Shown: positions 7,117 to 14,125 of the stretch, piece by piece
Layout: each line of letters opens with the position of its first letter
Position numbering within the stretch: the first letter of the stretch is position 1
NCBI GenBank assembly: GCA_039812765.1
Contig: JBDIBF010000027.1
Location: forward strand, 1-34,984
Direction: 5' to 3'
DNA length: 34,984 nucleotides
Source of the DNA: JADJVL01 sp039812765
Lineage (GTDB): Bacteria; Acidobacteriota; Holophagae; Holophagales; Holophagaceae
Position numbers and translations under genes: made by a program
The notes under the pieces: model-generated
What the model was told of the DNA's origin: nothing
Databases searched by the model: none
Seen by the model: the letters and a program-made list of their open reading frames with translations, nothing else

Positions 7117-7947
7117 TCACACCTTTCCCGCCCGGCACACCCCCACCAGCGGGCAGGGCCGGCAGCCGGGCAGGCTCCGCACGCCGGGGCAGTCGCCCAG
7201 GATGCCGAGGTGGGAGAGCGCGAAGTCGTAGGCCAGCGGGTCCTCGGGATCCCGGCGCCGGAGCGCGGCGGTGACCTCCGCGGCCATCTTCCCGTCCGGC
7301 GTCGCGCGGCGGCTGAGGCCGATGAAGCGGGCCACCCGCGCCACGTGGGTGTCGAGGGGGATCACCAGGGCTTCCATCGGATAGCGCGTCCACACGCCGA
7401 GGTCGGGCCAGCCCCGGCGGACCATCCAGCGCAGGAACATCCGCCAGCGCTTGCACGCGGAACCTTCGAGGGGATCGGGCAGGTTGAAGCGCAGGCCGTA
7501 GGTGTCCGGCAGCTCCCGCCGCAGCCGGCGCACCACGCGCGACAGGGCCTCGTCGGCGGAGGCCCCGGCGGCGGGCAGGAGGTGCCCCTCGAGCCCATGG
7601 CCGCCTTCCGCGTCCAGCGCCGCCCAGGCCGCCATCCACCAGGCCAGGTCCTCCCCGGTGTGGAAGCGCCAGGACCATCCCTCGAGCGCGCCGGAGAGGT
7701 CCTTCCGGCTGCGCGCCGGGCCGCGCTCCCGCAGCCACGCGGCGGGCCGCGGTCCCAGGGGCGCCAGGGCCGCCTCGATGGCCCGGAGCATCGGCGCGAC
7801 CCGGCCGTAGGCCAGGTGGGCCGCCACGAAGGCCGCCGCCTCCTGGTCGAGGGGGTCCTCGAAGCGCCGGGGGATGGCGAGCGGGTCCAGGGCCAGGGCC
7901 TGGGGCGTCTCGTAGCGGGCCCGCAGGGCCAGGAGCTTGGCCTTCAT
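7117..7947 (-). CDS. DUF2400/TIGR02757 family protein, HhH-GPD-like with Cys cluster
   Basis: The 276-residue protein matches the TIGR02757 family in its N-terminal pattern (DPLAIPRRFEDPLDQEAAAFVAAHLAYGRV) and in DPLAYDFALSHLG near residue 240. Residues 198-211 (PLDTHVARVARFIGL) closely resemble the catalytic Asp region of endonuclease III/MutY glycosylases, giving D199 as the candidate catalytic residue. The C-terminus carries C253-x8-C262-x2-C265-x5-C271, close to the 4Fe-4S motif of those enzymes (C-x6-C-x2-C-x5-C). A role in DNA repair is inferred; the family is not characterised as far as I know. The ATG at 7947 fits the family N-terminus but has no clear ribosome site; an in-frame ATG lies at 7983. 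It is divergent from the gene at 8120. Confidence 0.88.
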   Translation of the reverse strand: MKAKLLALRARYETPQALALDPLAIPRRFEDPLDQEAAAFVAAHLAYGRVAPMLRAIEAALAPLGPRPAAWLRERGPARSRKDLSGALEGWSWRFHTGEDLAWWMAAWAALDAEGGHGLEGHLLPAAGASADEALSRVVRRLRRELPDTYGLRFNLPDPLEGSACKRWRMFLRWMVRRGWPDLGVWTRYPMEALVIPLDTHVARVARFIGLSRRATPDGKMAAEVTAALRRRDPEDPLAYDFALSHLGILGDCPGVRSLPGCRPCPLVGVCRAGKV

Positions 7948-8037
7948 GGGGCGGAGGGGCGGAGCGCCGGAGCCATGGGCCATTGTGACGGATCGCGGTC
8001 CCGGTCCGCCTACCCGCGGTCGGGGGAAGGAATCGCC

Positions 8038-8066
8038 TTGGCGCGCAAGGCTTCCACCGGTATTCT
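8038..8066 (+). promoter_or_regulatory. Putative sigma-70 promoter for the 8120 gene
   Basis: TTGGCG (8038-8043), a 17-base spacer and TATTCT (8061-8066) lie about 50 bases ahead of the ATG at 8120. Each box matches consensus at four of six positions. Confidence 0.45.
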
Positions 8067-8119
8067 GGAGCGCTGGCCCGCCTCCCTGAACCCGGCGGCC
8101 GCAGGAGATCCCCCCACCC

Positions 8120-8524
8120 ATGAGCAAGCGCAGCCTCGGCAGCCTGGCCGACCTGGCGAAGATCCTCGAGGAATCCGCCAACCCCGAATCCGTCGTCCGC
8201 GAGGACCGCAAGGTGGTGAAGGCCAAGAAGGCCGACGGGCGCAAGGCGGTGCAGGTGAAGGCCAAGGTGGTGGACCCCAAGCGCAAGGCCTGGCACGACC
8301 GCCGGCTGAAGGAGCTGGCCTCCGCCAGCGCCCCGAAGGCGGGCGCCGGCGCGCCGGAGAAGGAGAATCCGGTGAAGCCCGCCCTGACCAAGGCCGTGGC
8401 CACCAGCCTCACCGGCAGCCTGCTGGACACCCTCGCCGCGGCGAAGGAGGCCAAGCCCAAGCAGGACGGCAACGGCAAGAAGACCGAGGCCTGGCGGCGC
8501 AAGCCCGGCGATCCGATCTTCTAG
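8120..8524 (+). CDS. Small Lys/Ala-rich hypothetical protein
   Basis: A 134-residue soluble protein with no signal peptide, very rich in Lys and Ala (VKAKKADGRKAVQVKAKVVDPKRKAWHDRRLKEL). A more hydrophobic segment near residues 90-110 (TKAVATSLTGSLLDTLAAAKEA) may be helical. I do not recognise a family. It is likely real: codon positions follow the GC3 pattern of the neighbours, AGGAG lies upstream of the ATG (a somewhat wide spacing of 12 bases), and a promoter can be read upstream. The strong basic charge would allow nucleic acid binding, but nothing shows it directly. Its stop codon overlaps the first base of a heptanucleotide array. Confidence 0.7.
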   Translation: MSKRSLGSLADLAKILEESANPESVVREDRKVVKAKKADGRKAVQVKAKVVDPKRKAWHDRRLKELASASAPKAGAGAPEKENPVKPALTKAVATSLTGSLLDTLAAAKEAKPKQDGNGKKTEAWRRKPGDPIF

Positions 8525-8588
8525 GCTTCAGGCTTCAGGCTTCAGGCTTCAGGCTTCAGGCTTCAGGCTTCAGGCTTCAGGCTTCAGG
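8524..8588. repeat. Heptanucleotide tandem array, 9 units
   Basis: Nine perfect copies of GGCTTCA plus a partial unit fill the gap between two convergent genes. The array begins in the last base of the stop codon of the 8120 gene and ends eight bases before the stop of the minus-strand gene at 8597. Perfect identity suggests recent expansion. Confidence 0.95.
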
Positions 8589-8596
8589 CGCGAGCC

Positions 8597-9118
8597 TCAG
8601 GCGCTGGCGCCGAGGAGCGCGGCGTACTTCCGTCCGATCCAGGTCTGGGCGAGGGGGCGCTCCAGGTGGCCCTCGCGGAGTTCGCCCAGGTGCTGGAGCG
8701 TCAGGTCCAGCACCGGCGTGGACCCGTCCAGCTCCCCGGACTGCAGCAGCGCCTCGAGCCGCGCCTTGGGCACCACCGTCAGGCCGCCGGCGGAGCGCAC
8801 CAGCACCTTCTGGGCATCCAGCAGGGGCAGCTCGAGCAGGTCCGCGAGCTTGTAGAGCTGGCGCAGCATGGCGTCGATGGCGCAGCCCGAGGGCTGGGTG
8901 CCCATGGTGCGCTCGACCACCGCGAGGAGCTGTCCCTCCAGCAGCGCGAAGGCGCTGTCGATGGGCGTGCCGTGGGTCTTCCAGTGGGGCTGGAAGCCCT
9001 CGAAGTGGGCCTTCAGCTTCGCCGCCTCCTCCGCCAGCAGGGGCCGCGGGAAGGCCGCCAGCCACAGGCGGGCGTCGTCGGCGAATCCATCGAAGGCCTT
9101 GAGCTCGTGCGTCGTCAT
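8597..9118 (-). CDS. Conserved protein of unknown function
   Basis: The 173-residue protein has no signal or membrane segment. Two motifs, W46-K-T-H-G-T-P (residues 46-52) and P-S-G-C79-A-I-D, match a small family I know mainly from Bacteroidetes. That family is often labelled ABC transporter ATPase although it has no Walker motifs; this protein has none either. The function is unknown. The ATG at 9118 (MTTHELKAF) is used; a longer frame upstream overlaps hisG and is not credible. It follows the his operon on the same strand with a 56-base gap, so co-transcription is possible but not evident. Confidence 0.78.
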   Translation of the reverse strand: MTTHELKAFDGFADDARLWLAAFPRPLLAEEAAKLKAHFEGFQPHWKTHGTPIDSAFALLEGQLLAVVERTMGTQPSGCAIDAMLRQLYKLADLLELPLLDAQKVLVRSAGGLTVVPKARLEALLQSGELDGSTPVLDLTLQHLGELREGHLERPLAQTWIGRKYAALLGASA

Positions 9119-9174
9119 CGCGTCCTCGGGTGCGCTCCAGTGTAGGCGGATTCGCGCGCCACGCGACCGCGGCC

Positions 9175-9810
9175 TCAGGCGCGCAGCGCGCGCTCCAGCT
9201 CGCGCGCCACCGGACCGAGGGCCGCGGCCTCCGCGAGGTAGGCCGCGCGGGAGGCCACCAGCCGAGCGGAGGTCGTGCCGAGCACGTGCGCCTCCGCGAG
9301 GCCGTGGGCCTTCAGCGTGCCGCCGGTCTGCACGAGGTCCACGATGGCGTCCGCGAGGCCGAGGATGGGCGCCAGCTCCGCGCTGCTGGCCAGGCCCACC
9401 AGCTCCGCCGTCAGGCCCTCCTTGGTCAGCCACGCAGTGGTGGCCTTCGGATATTTGGTGGCGAGGCGCAGGTGGGGCCGGCGCCGCAGGTCCTCCAGGG
9501 AGGTGCCGCCGGGAGCGCAGAGCGAGAGGCGGCAGGCGCCGAAGCCGAGGTCGGCGAGCTCGAGCAGGTCCTCGGAGGTTTCGTCCAGGGTGTCGCTGCC
9601 CACGATGCCGAGCGCCGCGATGCCCGCGGCCACGTAGCGGGGCAGGTCCGCGCCCTTGAGGAGCAGCACCTCCACGCCGGCGGTCGCGGTGGGGACGCGC
9701 AGGGCCCGGGACTTCAGGGCCGCCTCGTCCAGCGCGAGGGCGGTGCCCCGGAGCTTCGGGACCAGGTCGTCGCCCAGGCGGCCCTTGGGGAAGGCGAGGA
9801 GGAGGCTCAT
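9175..9810 (-). CDS. hisG: ATP phosphoribosyltransferase, short form catalytic subunit
   Basis: The 211-residue protein catalyses the first step of histidine synthesis, joining ATP and PRPP to form phosphoribosyl-ATP. The length and the absence of a C-terminal regulatory domain mark the short HisG type, which is active only with HisZ. Visible features are the N-terminal FPKGRLGDD, the GIAALGIVGSDTL segment and the PRPP-binding ADAIVDLVQTGGTLKAHGL loop near residues 150-170. It overlaps hisZ by the four bases ATGA, so translation is coupled. It is the last gene of the his operon here, although its enzyme acts first in the pathway. Confidence 0.96.
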   Translation of the reverse strand: MSLLLAFPKGRLGDDLVPKLRGTALALDEAALKSRALRVPTATAGVEVLLLKGADLPRYVAAGIAALGIVGSDTLDETSEDLLELADLGFGACRLSLCAPGGTSLEDLRRRPHLRLATKYPKATTAWLTKEGLTAELVGLASSAELAPILGLADAIVDLVQTGGTLKAHGLAEAHVLGTTSARLVASRAAYLAEAAALGPVARELERALRA

Positions 9811-10781
9811 CGCGCGCCCTCCCCGCCGAAGAGCTCCGGCCGCGTCTCGGCGAGGTCCAGCAGCCGCGAGAGGCGCAGGCAGAAGCCCGCGGCCTTCCAG
9901 TCCCGGCCGAGCTCGGGGTAGAGGCGGTCATAGCGCCCGCCGCTGGCCAGCTCCGCCTGGGCCCCCGGCGCCCAGAGCCTCAGGGTCGGGCCGGTGTAGA
10001 AGCCGATGCCCTGGACGTCCGCGGGATCGAGGCGCAGCTCGAGGCCCGGCGGCAGGAGGGGCGCGATGGCGGCGTGGGCCCGGCCCAGGTGGGCGATCTC
10101 GTCCTCCAGCATCCCGGCGTAGGGGCTCGCGGCCAGGGCCTCCAGGGTCGCCGGGCCGTCGGGCTCGGCCAGCAGGGCCTCGGCGTGGGCCGTGAGGCGC
10201 GCCGCCGCCGGATGGCCGTCCAGGGCCTCCCGCACGCGGTGGGCCGCGCGGCGGTGGAGGGCCCGCACCACGCGGGCTGTGGTCTCGGCGTCGAGGGCCT
10301 CCGCCTCCATGGGCCGGCGCAGCAGGGCCGCGTGGCCGAGCTGGAGGATGCCGCCCCTCAGGCCCAGGGCCGCGGGCATGGCCACCATCAACCGCGCCAG
10401 CTCCACGTCCGCGGCGGCGGTGTCCTCGCCGGGGGCCTGGAGGCGCTCGCAGCCCACCTCGAAGCGCTCCACGGGCTCCCAGGGCTGCTGGGGCCGCCGG
10501 AACACCGCGCCGGCGTAGCTGACCCGCGGCGGGGGCGCCTCGAAGCGCGACGAGAGGAGGCGCCCCAGGGCCACGGTGAAGTCCCAGCGCAGGGCCACCA
10601 GGTCCGCGCCGTCGAAGAAGCGCACGGCCTCGGGCTCGAGGGGCTCCCGCATCACCAGGCTCGGGTGCAGCTCCCCGTAGCCCGCCTCCGCGAGGAGGCC
10701 CATGAGGGCGTGCTCCCAGGCCCGCAGGCGCGCCGCGGGCTCGAAGAGCAGGTCGGGGAAGTGGGGCATGTGCGTCGGCAT
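9807..10781 (-). CDS. hisZ: ATP phosphoribosyltransferase regulatory subunit
   Basis: The 324-residue protein is a histidyl-tRNA synthetase paralogue without aminoacylation function. It forms the hetero-octamer with short HisG and carries the histidine feedback site. Class II synthetase-like stretches are visible: REPLEPEAVRFFDG and ALRWDFTVALGRLLSSR near residues 45-80, VSYAGAVFRR near 85, and the late LASGGRYDRLYPELG near 280. No C-terminal anticodon-binding domain is present, as expected for HisZ. ATG 10781 has AAGGA seven bases upstream and follows the hisIE stop by 3 bases. Confidence 0.95.
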   Translation of the reverse strand: MPTHMPHFPDLLFEPAARLRAWEHALMGLLAEAGYGELHPSLVMREPLEPEAVRFFDGADLVALRWDFTVALGRLLSSRFEAPPPRVSYAGAVFRRPQQPWEPVERFEVGCERLQAPGEDTAAADVELARLMVAMPAALGLRGGILQLGHAALLRRPMEAEALDAETTARVVRALHRRAAHRVREALDGHPAAARLTAHAEALLAEPDGPATLEALAASPYAGMLEDEIAHLGRAHAAIAPLLPPGLELRLDPADVQGIGFYTGPTLRLWAPGAQAELASGGRYDRLYPELGRDWKAAGFCLRLSRLLDLAETRPELFGGEGAR

Positions 10782-10784
10782 GGC

Positions 10785-11450
10785 TCAGTCCTTCGCCGCC
10801 GCGCGCTCGGCGTGACGTTCCTTCAGGACCTCCACGGCGTCCTGCAGGCTCAGGCCGGCGTTCACCAGCAGGAGGTCCAGGTGGAAGAGCAGGTCCGCGG
10901 CCTCGCCCAGGAAGTCCGCGCGATGGACCTCGCCCGGCCGGTGCTCGTAGGCCTTCGCGGCGAGGATCACCTCCCCGGCCTCCTCGACCACCTTCTTCGC
11001 GATGCGGTCCGTGCCACGGGCGAAGAGCTTCTGGGTGTAGGACCCTTCCGGGGCAGCCGAGGCCTTCCGCTCCCGCAGCAGCGCCTCGAGGCGGTCCATC
11101 CAGGGCCATGACGTCTCGAGGGCGGTCTCGTCGTCGAAGCAGGTCTCGGTGCCCCGGTGGCAGGTGGGGCCCTCGGGCTCGACGACGGCGAGCAGGGTGT
11201 CGCGGTCGCAGTCCGCGCGCAGGGCGAGAACCTTCAGGCGGTTCCCGCTGGTTTCCCCCTTCATCCAGAGGGCCTGCTGCGAGCGGCTCCAGAACGTGAG
11301 CCAGCCCGTGTCGAGGCTGCGCTGGAGCGCCTCGCGGTTCATCCAGCCCACCATGCGCACGTCCCCGGCGCGGCCCTGGGCCACGCAGGGGATCAGGCCC
11401 GCGGCGTCGAAGGCCAGGTCGTCGAAGACCAGCGTGTCCAGGTCGATCAT
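10785..11450 (-). CDS. hisI: Bifunctional phosphoribosyl-AMP cyclohydrolase / phosphoribosyl-ATP pyrophosphatase
   Basis: The 221-residue HisIE fusion catalyses pathway steps 2 and 3. Residues 1-120 are HisI, with metal-binding features RADCDRDTLLAVVEPEGPTCH and the later TETCF cysteine. Residues from about 135 on are HisE, with the helical MazG-like set KKVVEEAGEVILAAK and EAADLLFHLDLLL. Both halves look intact. The start overlaps the hisF stop by ATGA. Confidence 0.97.
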   Translation of the reverse strand: MIDLDTLVFDDLAFDAAGLIPCVAQGRAGDVRMVGWMNREALQRSLDTGWLTFWSRSQQALWMKGETSGNRLKVLALRADCDRDTLLAVVEPEGPTCHRGTETCFDDETALETSWPWMDRLEALLRERKASAAPEGSYTQKLFARGTDRIAKKVVEEAGEVILAAKAYEHRPGEVHRADFLGEAADLLFHLDLLLVNAGLSLQDAVEVLKERHAERAAAKD

Positions 11451-12208
11451 GCGGCCTCCCCTCGGATGTCCTGGCCCGCGTCCAGGAGGAAGCGCTTCAG
11501 GCGCGGGATGGGCAGCGTGCCCTCGTGGAAGAGGGTCGCCGCCAGCACCGCGTCGGCGCCGGCCGCCAGGGCCTCGAGGAAGTGCGCTTCGATGCCCGCG
11601 CCCCCCGAGGCGATGACGGGGATGCCCAGGCGCCCGGCCTCCCGGAGCAGCGCGAGGTCGAAGCCTTCCCCCGTGCCGTCCCGGTCCATGGAGGTGAGGA
11701 GGAGCTCCCCGGCGCCGAGGCGCTCGAGCTCCCGAAGCCAAGGCAGGGCGGCAAGGTCCGTGGGCACCTTGCCCCCCTGGATCCACACCCGCCAGCCCAG
11801 GTCCGGATCGCGCTTGACGTCCACCGCGGCCACGACGCTCTGGCCGCCCACGCGGTCGGCGGCCTCCTTCACGAGGTCCGGCCGGCGGACGGCGGCGGTG
11901 TTGAGGGCCACCTTGTCCGCGCCCAGGCGCAGCAGGCGGGCCGCGTCGTCGGCGCTGCGCACGCCGCCGCCCACGGTGAAGGGGATGGTCAGCGTCCGCG
12001 CCACGGCCCGCACCCAGCCCTCCTGGGTGCCGCGCTGCTCCTCGGAGGCGCTGATGTCGAGGAAGCACACCTCGTCGGCGCCCTCGGCGTCGTAGCGCAG
12101 GGCGTGGGCCACGGGGTCGCCGAGGTCGCGGAGGTTCTCGAAGCGCACGCCCTTCACGGTGCGGCCGCCCTTCACGTCCAGGCAGGGGATGATGCGGCGG
12201 GCGGGCAT
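11447..12208 (-). CDS. hisF: Imidazole glycerol phosphate synthase cyclase subunit
   Basis: The 253-residue (beta-alpha)8 barrel uses ammonia from HisH to convert PRFAR into imidazole glycerol phosphate and AICAR. The two catalytic aspartates are D11 (IPCLDVKGG) and D130 (VAAVDVKRD). Phosphate-binding loops such as FTVGGGVRS and VIASGGAG are present. The length is typical. Its ATG shares one base with the hisA stop (TGATG). Confidence 0.97.
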   Translation of the reverse strand: MPARRIIPCLDVKGGRTVKGVRFENLRDLGDPVAHALRYDAEGADEVCFLDISASEEQRGTQEGWVRAVARTLTIPFTVGGGVRSADDAARLLRLGADKVALNTAAVRRPDLVKEAADRVGGQSVVAAVDVKRDPDLGWRVWIQGGKVPTDLAALPWLRELERLGAGELLLTSMDRDGTGEGFDLALLREAGRLGIPVIASGGAGIEAHFLEALAAGADAVLAATLFHEGTLPIPRLKRFLLDAGQDIRGEAA

Positions 12209-12924
12209 CAGGGCCTCCCCGCGAGGGCGGCGCGGGTGGATTCCGACGCGAGGTCGATGCGGCCCTCCAGCAGGGCCTTGCCGGTGATGGCGCCCACCAC
12301 GCCGGAGATCCCGGCGAGGGATTCGAGGTCCGCGAGGTCCCGCAGGCCGCCGCTGGCCTGCACGGCGAAGCCCTCCCTCGCCACCAAGCGCGTGGCCTCC
12401 AGGCCGGGCCCTTCCAGGGTGCCGTCCCGGCCCACGTCGGTGACCAGGGCGCGCTTGAACCCGAGGGTGAGCAGCGACTCGAAGACATCGGTGCTCTCGC
12501 AGACGCTTTCCGCCTGCCAGCCCTTGGTGGCGATGCGGTCCCCCTTCAGGTCCAGGGCGCAGATCACCCGGTGGGCCGGCAGTCCCGCGAGATCCCGCGG
12601 CTTTTCCACGGCAAGCGTGCCCACCACCGCCTCGAAGCCCAGGTCCAGCGCCTCCTGCACGGCGGCGCGGGTGCGGAGGCCGCCGCCGAGCTGGAAGGCC
12701 GCCTCGGGGAAGAGTTTCGGGAAGAGCTTGAAGGTGCCCTGCCGCGCCAATCCGAACGCGCCATCCAGATCCACCAGGTGGATGCGCGTGGCGCCGGCGT
12801 CCAGCAGGCGCTGCACCCAGGCGGTGGGCTCGAGGTCGTAGTAGGTGACCTTCTCGAAGTCGCCGTGGAGGAGGCGGACGACCTTTCCGCCCAGGAGGTC
12901 GAGGGAGGGGATGAGCTGGATCAT
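12208..12924 (-). CDS. hisA: ProFAR isomerase
   Basis: The 238-residue barrel isomerises ProFAR to PRFAR (step 4). Features seen are the N-terminal IPSLDLLGGKVVRL with the catalytic Asp at position 9, IHLVDLDGAFG, FQLGGGLRT, the second acidic site in LVTDVGRDGTLEG and the phosphate loop VQASGGLRD. ATG 12924 overlaps the hisH stop by ATGA. The TrpF-like dual function found in actinobacterial PriA is not indicated. Confidence 0.96.
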   Translation of the reverse strand: MIQLIPSLDLLGGKVVRLLHGDFEKVTYYDLEPTAWVQRLLDAGATRIHLVDLDGAFGLARQGTFKLFPKLFPEAAFQLGGGLRTRAAVQEALDLGFEAVVGTLAVEKPRDLAGLPAHRVICALDLKGDRIATKGWQAESVCESTDVFESLLTLGFKRALVTDVGRDGTLEGPGLEATRLVAREGFAVQASGGLRDLADLESLAGISGVVGAITGKALLEGRIDLASESTRAALAGRP

Positions 12925-13544
12925 GGGGCCTCCTGGGACGCGAGCCAGGCCAGGGCGCGCCGGAGCATCTCCCGGCCTGCGCGGCCGGATTTCTCGGGGT
13001 GGGGCTGGAAGCCGAGCACGCGGGCCCGGCCCGCGATGGCGGCGAAGGGGCGCCCGTGCTCCGCGGTGTACAGCGCGGCCTCCGTGACGTCCAGGGCGTA
13101 GCCATGGACGAAATAGAGCCAGGCCTCGCCGAGCCCCTCGAAGGCTGGGTGCGGCGCGGCCGCGCGGACCTTCGACCAGCCCATGTGGGGGACCTTCACC
13201 CCCGGCCCGAGGCGCCGGACCCGACCGGGCAGGAGGCCGAGGCCCGGCTCGCCCGGGGCCTCCTCGCTGCCTTCGGCGAGGAGCTGGAGCCCCACGCAGA
13301 TGCCCAGCAGGGGCCGGCCGGCGGCCACCAGGGCCGGGAGCGCCGCCCACCAGCCGGACGCCACGAGACCGGATTTCGCGGTGGCGAAGTGGCCGTCCCC
13401 CGGCAGCACCAGCACGCCCTCCGGCGCGGCGTCCGCCGGCGAGGCCGCCCGGCGGAAGGGCATCCCGAAGGCTTCCAGCGCGCCTTCCAGGGAGGCGAGG
13501 TTGCCGCCGCCGTGGTCGACGAGGCTGAGGATGGAGGTGCTCAT
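12921..13544 (-). CDS. hisH: Imidazole glycerol phosphate synthase glutaminase subunit
   Basis: The 207-residue class I glutamine amidotransferase feeds ammonia to HisF. The triad is C83 (GICVGLQ), H182 and E184 (FQPHPEKSG). The oxyanion region LPGDGHF is slightly unusual; many HisH proteins have LPGVGAF here. Coupled by ATGA overlaps to hisB upstream and hisA downstream. Confidence 0.96.
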   Translation of the reverse strand: MSTSILSLVDHGGGNLASLEGALEAFGMPFRRAASPADAAPEGVLVLPGDGHFATAKSGLVASGWWAALPALVAAGRPLLGICVGLQLLAEGSEEAPGEPGLGLLPGRVRRLGPGVKVPHMGWSKVRAAAPHPAFEGLGEAWLYFVHGYALDVTEAALYTAEHGRPFAAIAGRARVLGFQPHPEKSGRAGREMLRRALAWLASQEAP

Positions 13545-14125
13545 GAGGTCAGCGTCCCCTTGGTGCTGGGGATGGAGCCGCCCTCGACCCGCACCGCCTG
13601 CTTCAGGGCCCGGGCGAGGCCCTTGAAGAGGGCCTCCACCTGGTGGTGGGTGTTCTGGCCGTAGAGGACCGCCGCGTGGAGGTTCATCTGGGCGCGCATG
13701 GCCAGGGCGATGAAGCACTCCCGCACCATCTCCACCTGGAAACCGTTGCCCAGCACGATGCGCGGCAGGTCCGCGTCGAAGACGCAGTAGGGCCGGCCGC
13801 TGAGGTCCACCACCACCCGCGCGAGGGTCTCGTCCATGGGCACGTGGGCCTCGCCCCAGCGGGCGATGCCGCGGCGCTCGCCGAGGGCCTCGCGGAGGGC
13901 GTCCCCGAGGGCCAGGCCCACGTCCTCCACCAGGTGGTGGCTGTCCACCTCCAGGTCGCCCTTGGCGTCGAGCTTGATGCCGAAGCCGCCGTGCTTCGCG
14001 AGCTGCATCAGCATGTGGTCGAAGTAGGCCAGGCCCGTGGCGATGCGGGCCTCGCCGCCGTCCAGGGAGAGTTCGAGGGCGATATCGGTTTCGTTCGTGG
14101 TGCGGCGCAGGGCGGCGGTCCTCAT
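13541..14125 (-). CDS. hisB: Imidazoleglycerol-phosphate dehydratase
   Basis: The 194-residue monofunctional dehydratase catalyses step 6. Metal-binding repeats are visible: FDHML, DSHHLVEDVG (residues about 61-70), ALAMRAQMNLHA and NTHHQVEALFKGLARAL. It lacks the N-terminal HAD phosphatase found in bifunctional HisB of enterics, so the operon must supply histidinol-phosphatase elsewhere (see the hisC fusion). ATG 14125 overlaps the upstream stop by ATGA. Confidence 0.97.
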   Translation of the reverse strand: MRTAALRRTTNETDIALELSLDGGEARIATGLAYFDHMLMQLAKHGGFGIKLDAKGDLEVDSHHLVEDVGLALGDALREALGERRGIARWGEAHVPMDETLARVVVDLSGRPYCVFDADLPRIVLGNGFQVEMVRECFIALAMRAQMNLHAAVLYGQNTHHQVEALFKGLARALKQAVRVEGGSIPSTKGTLTS

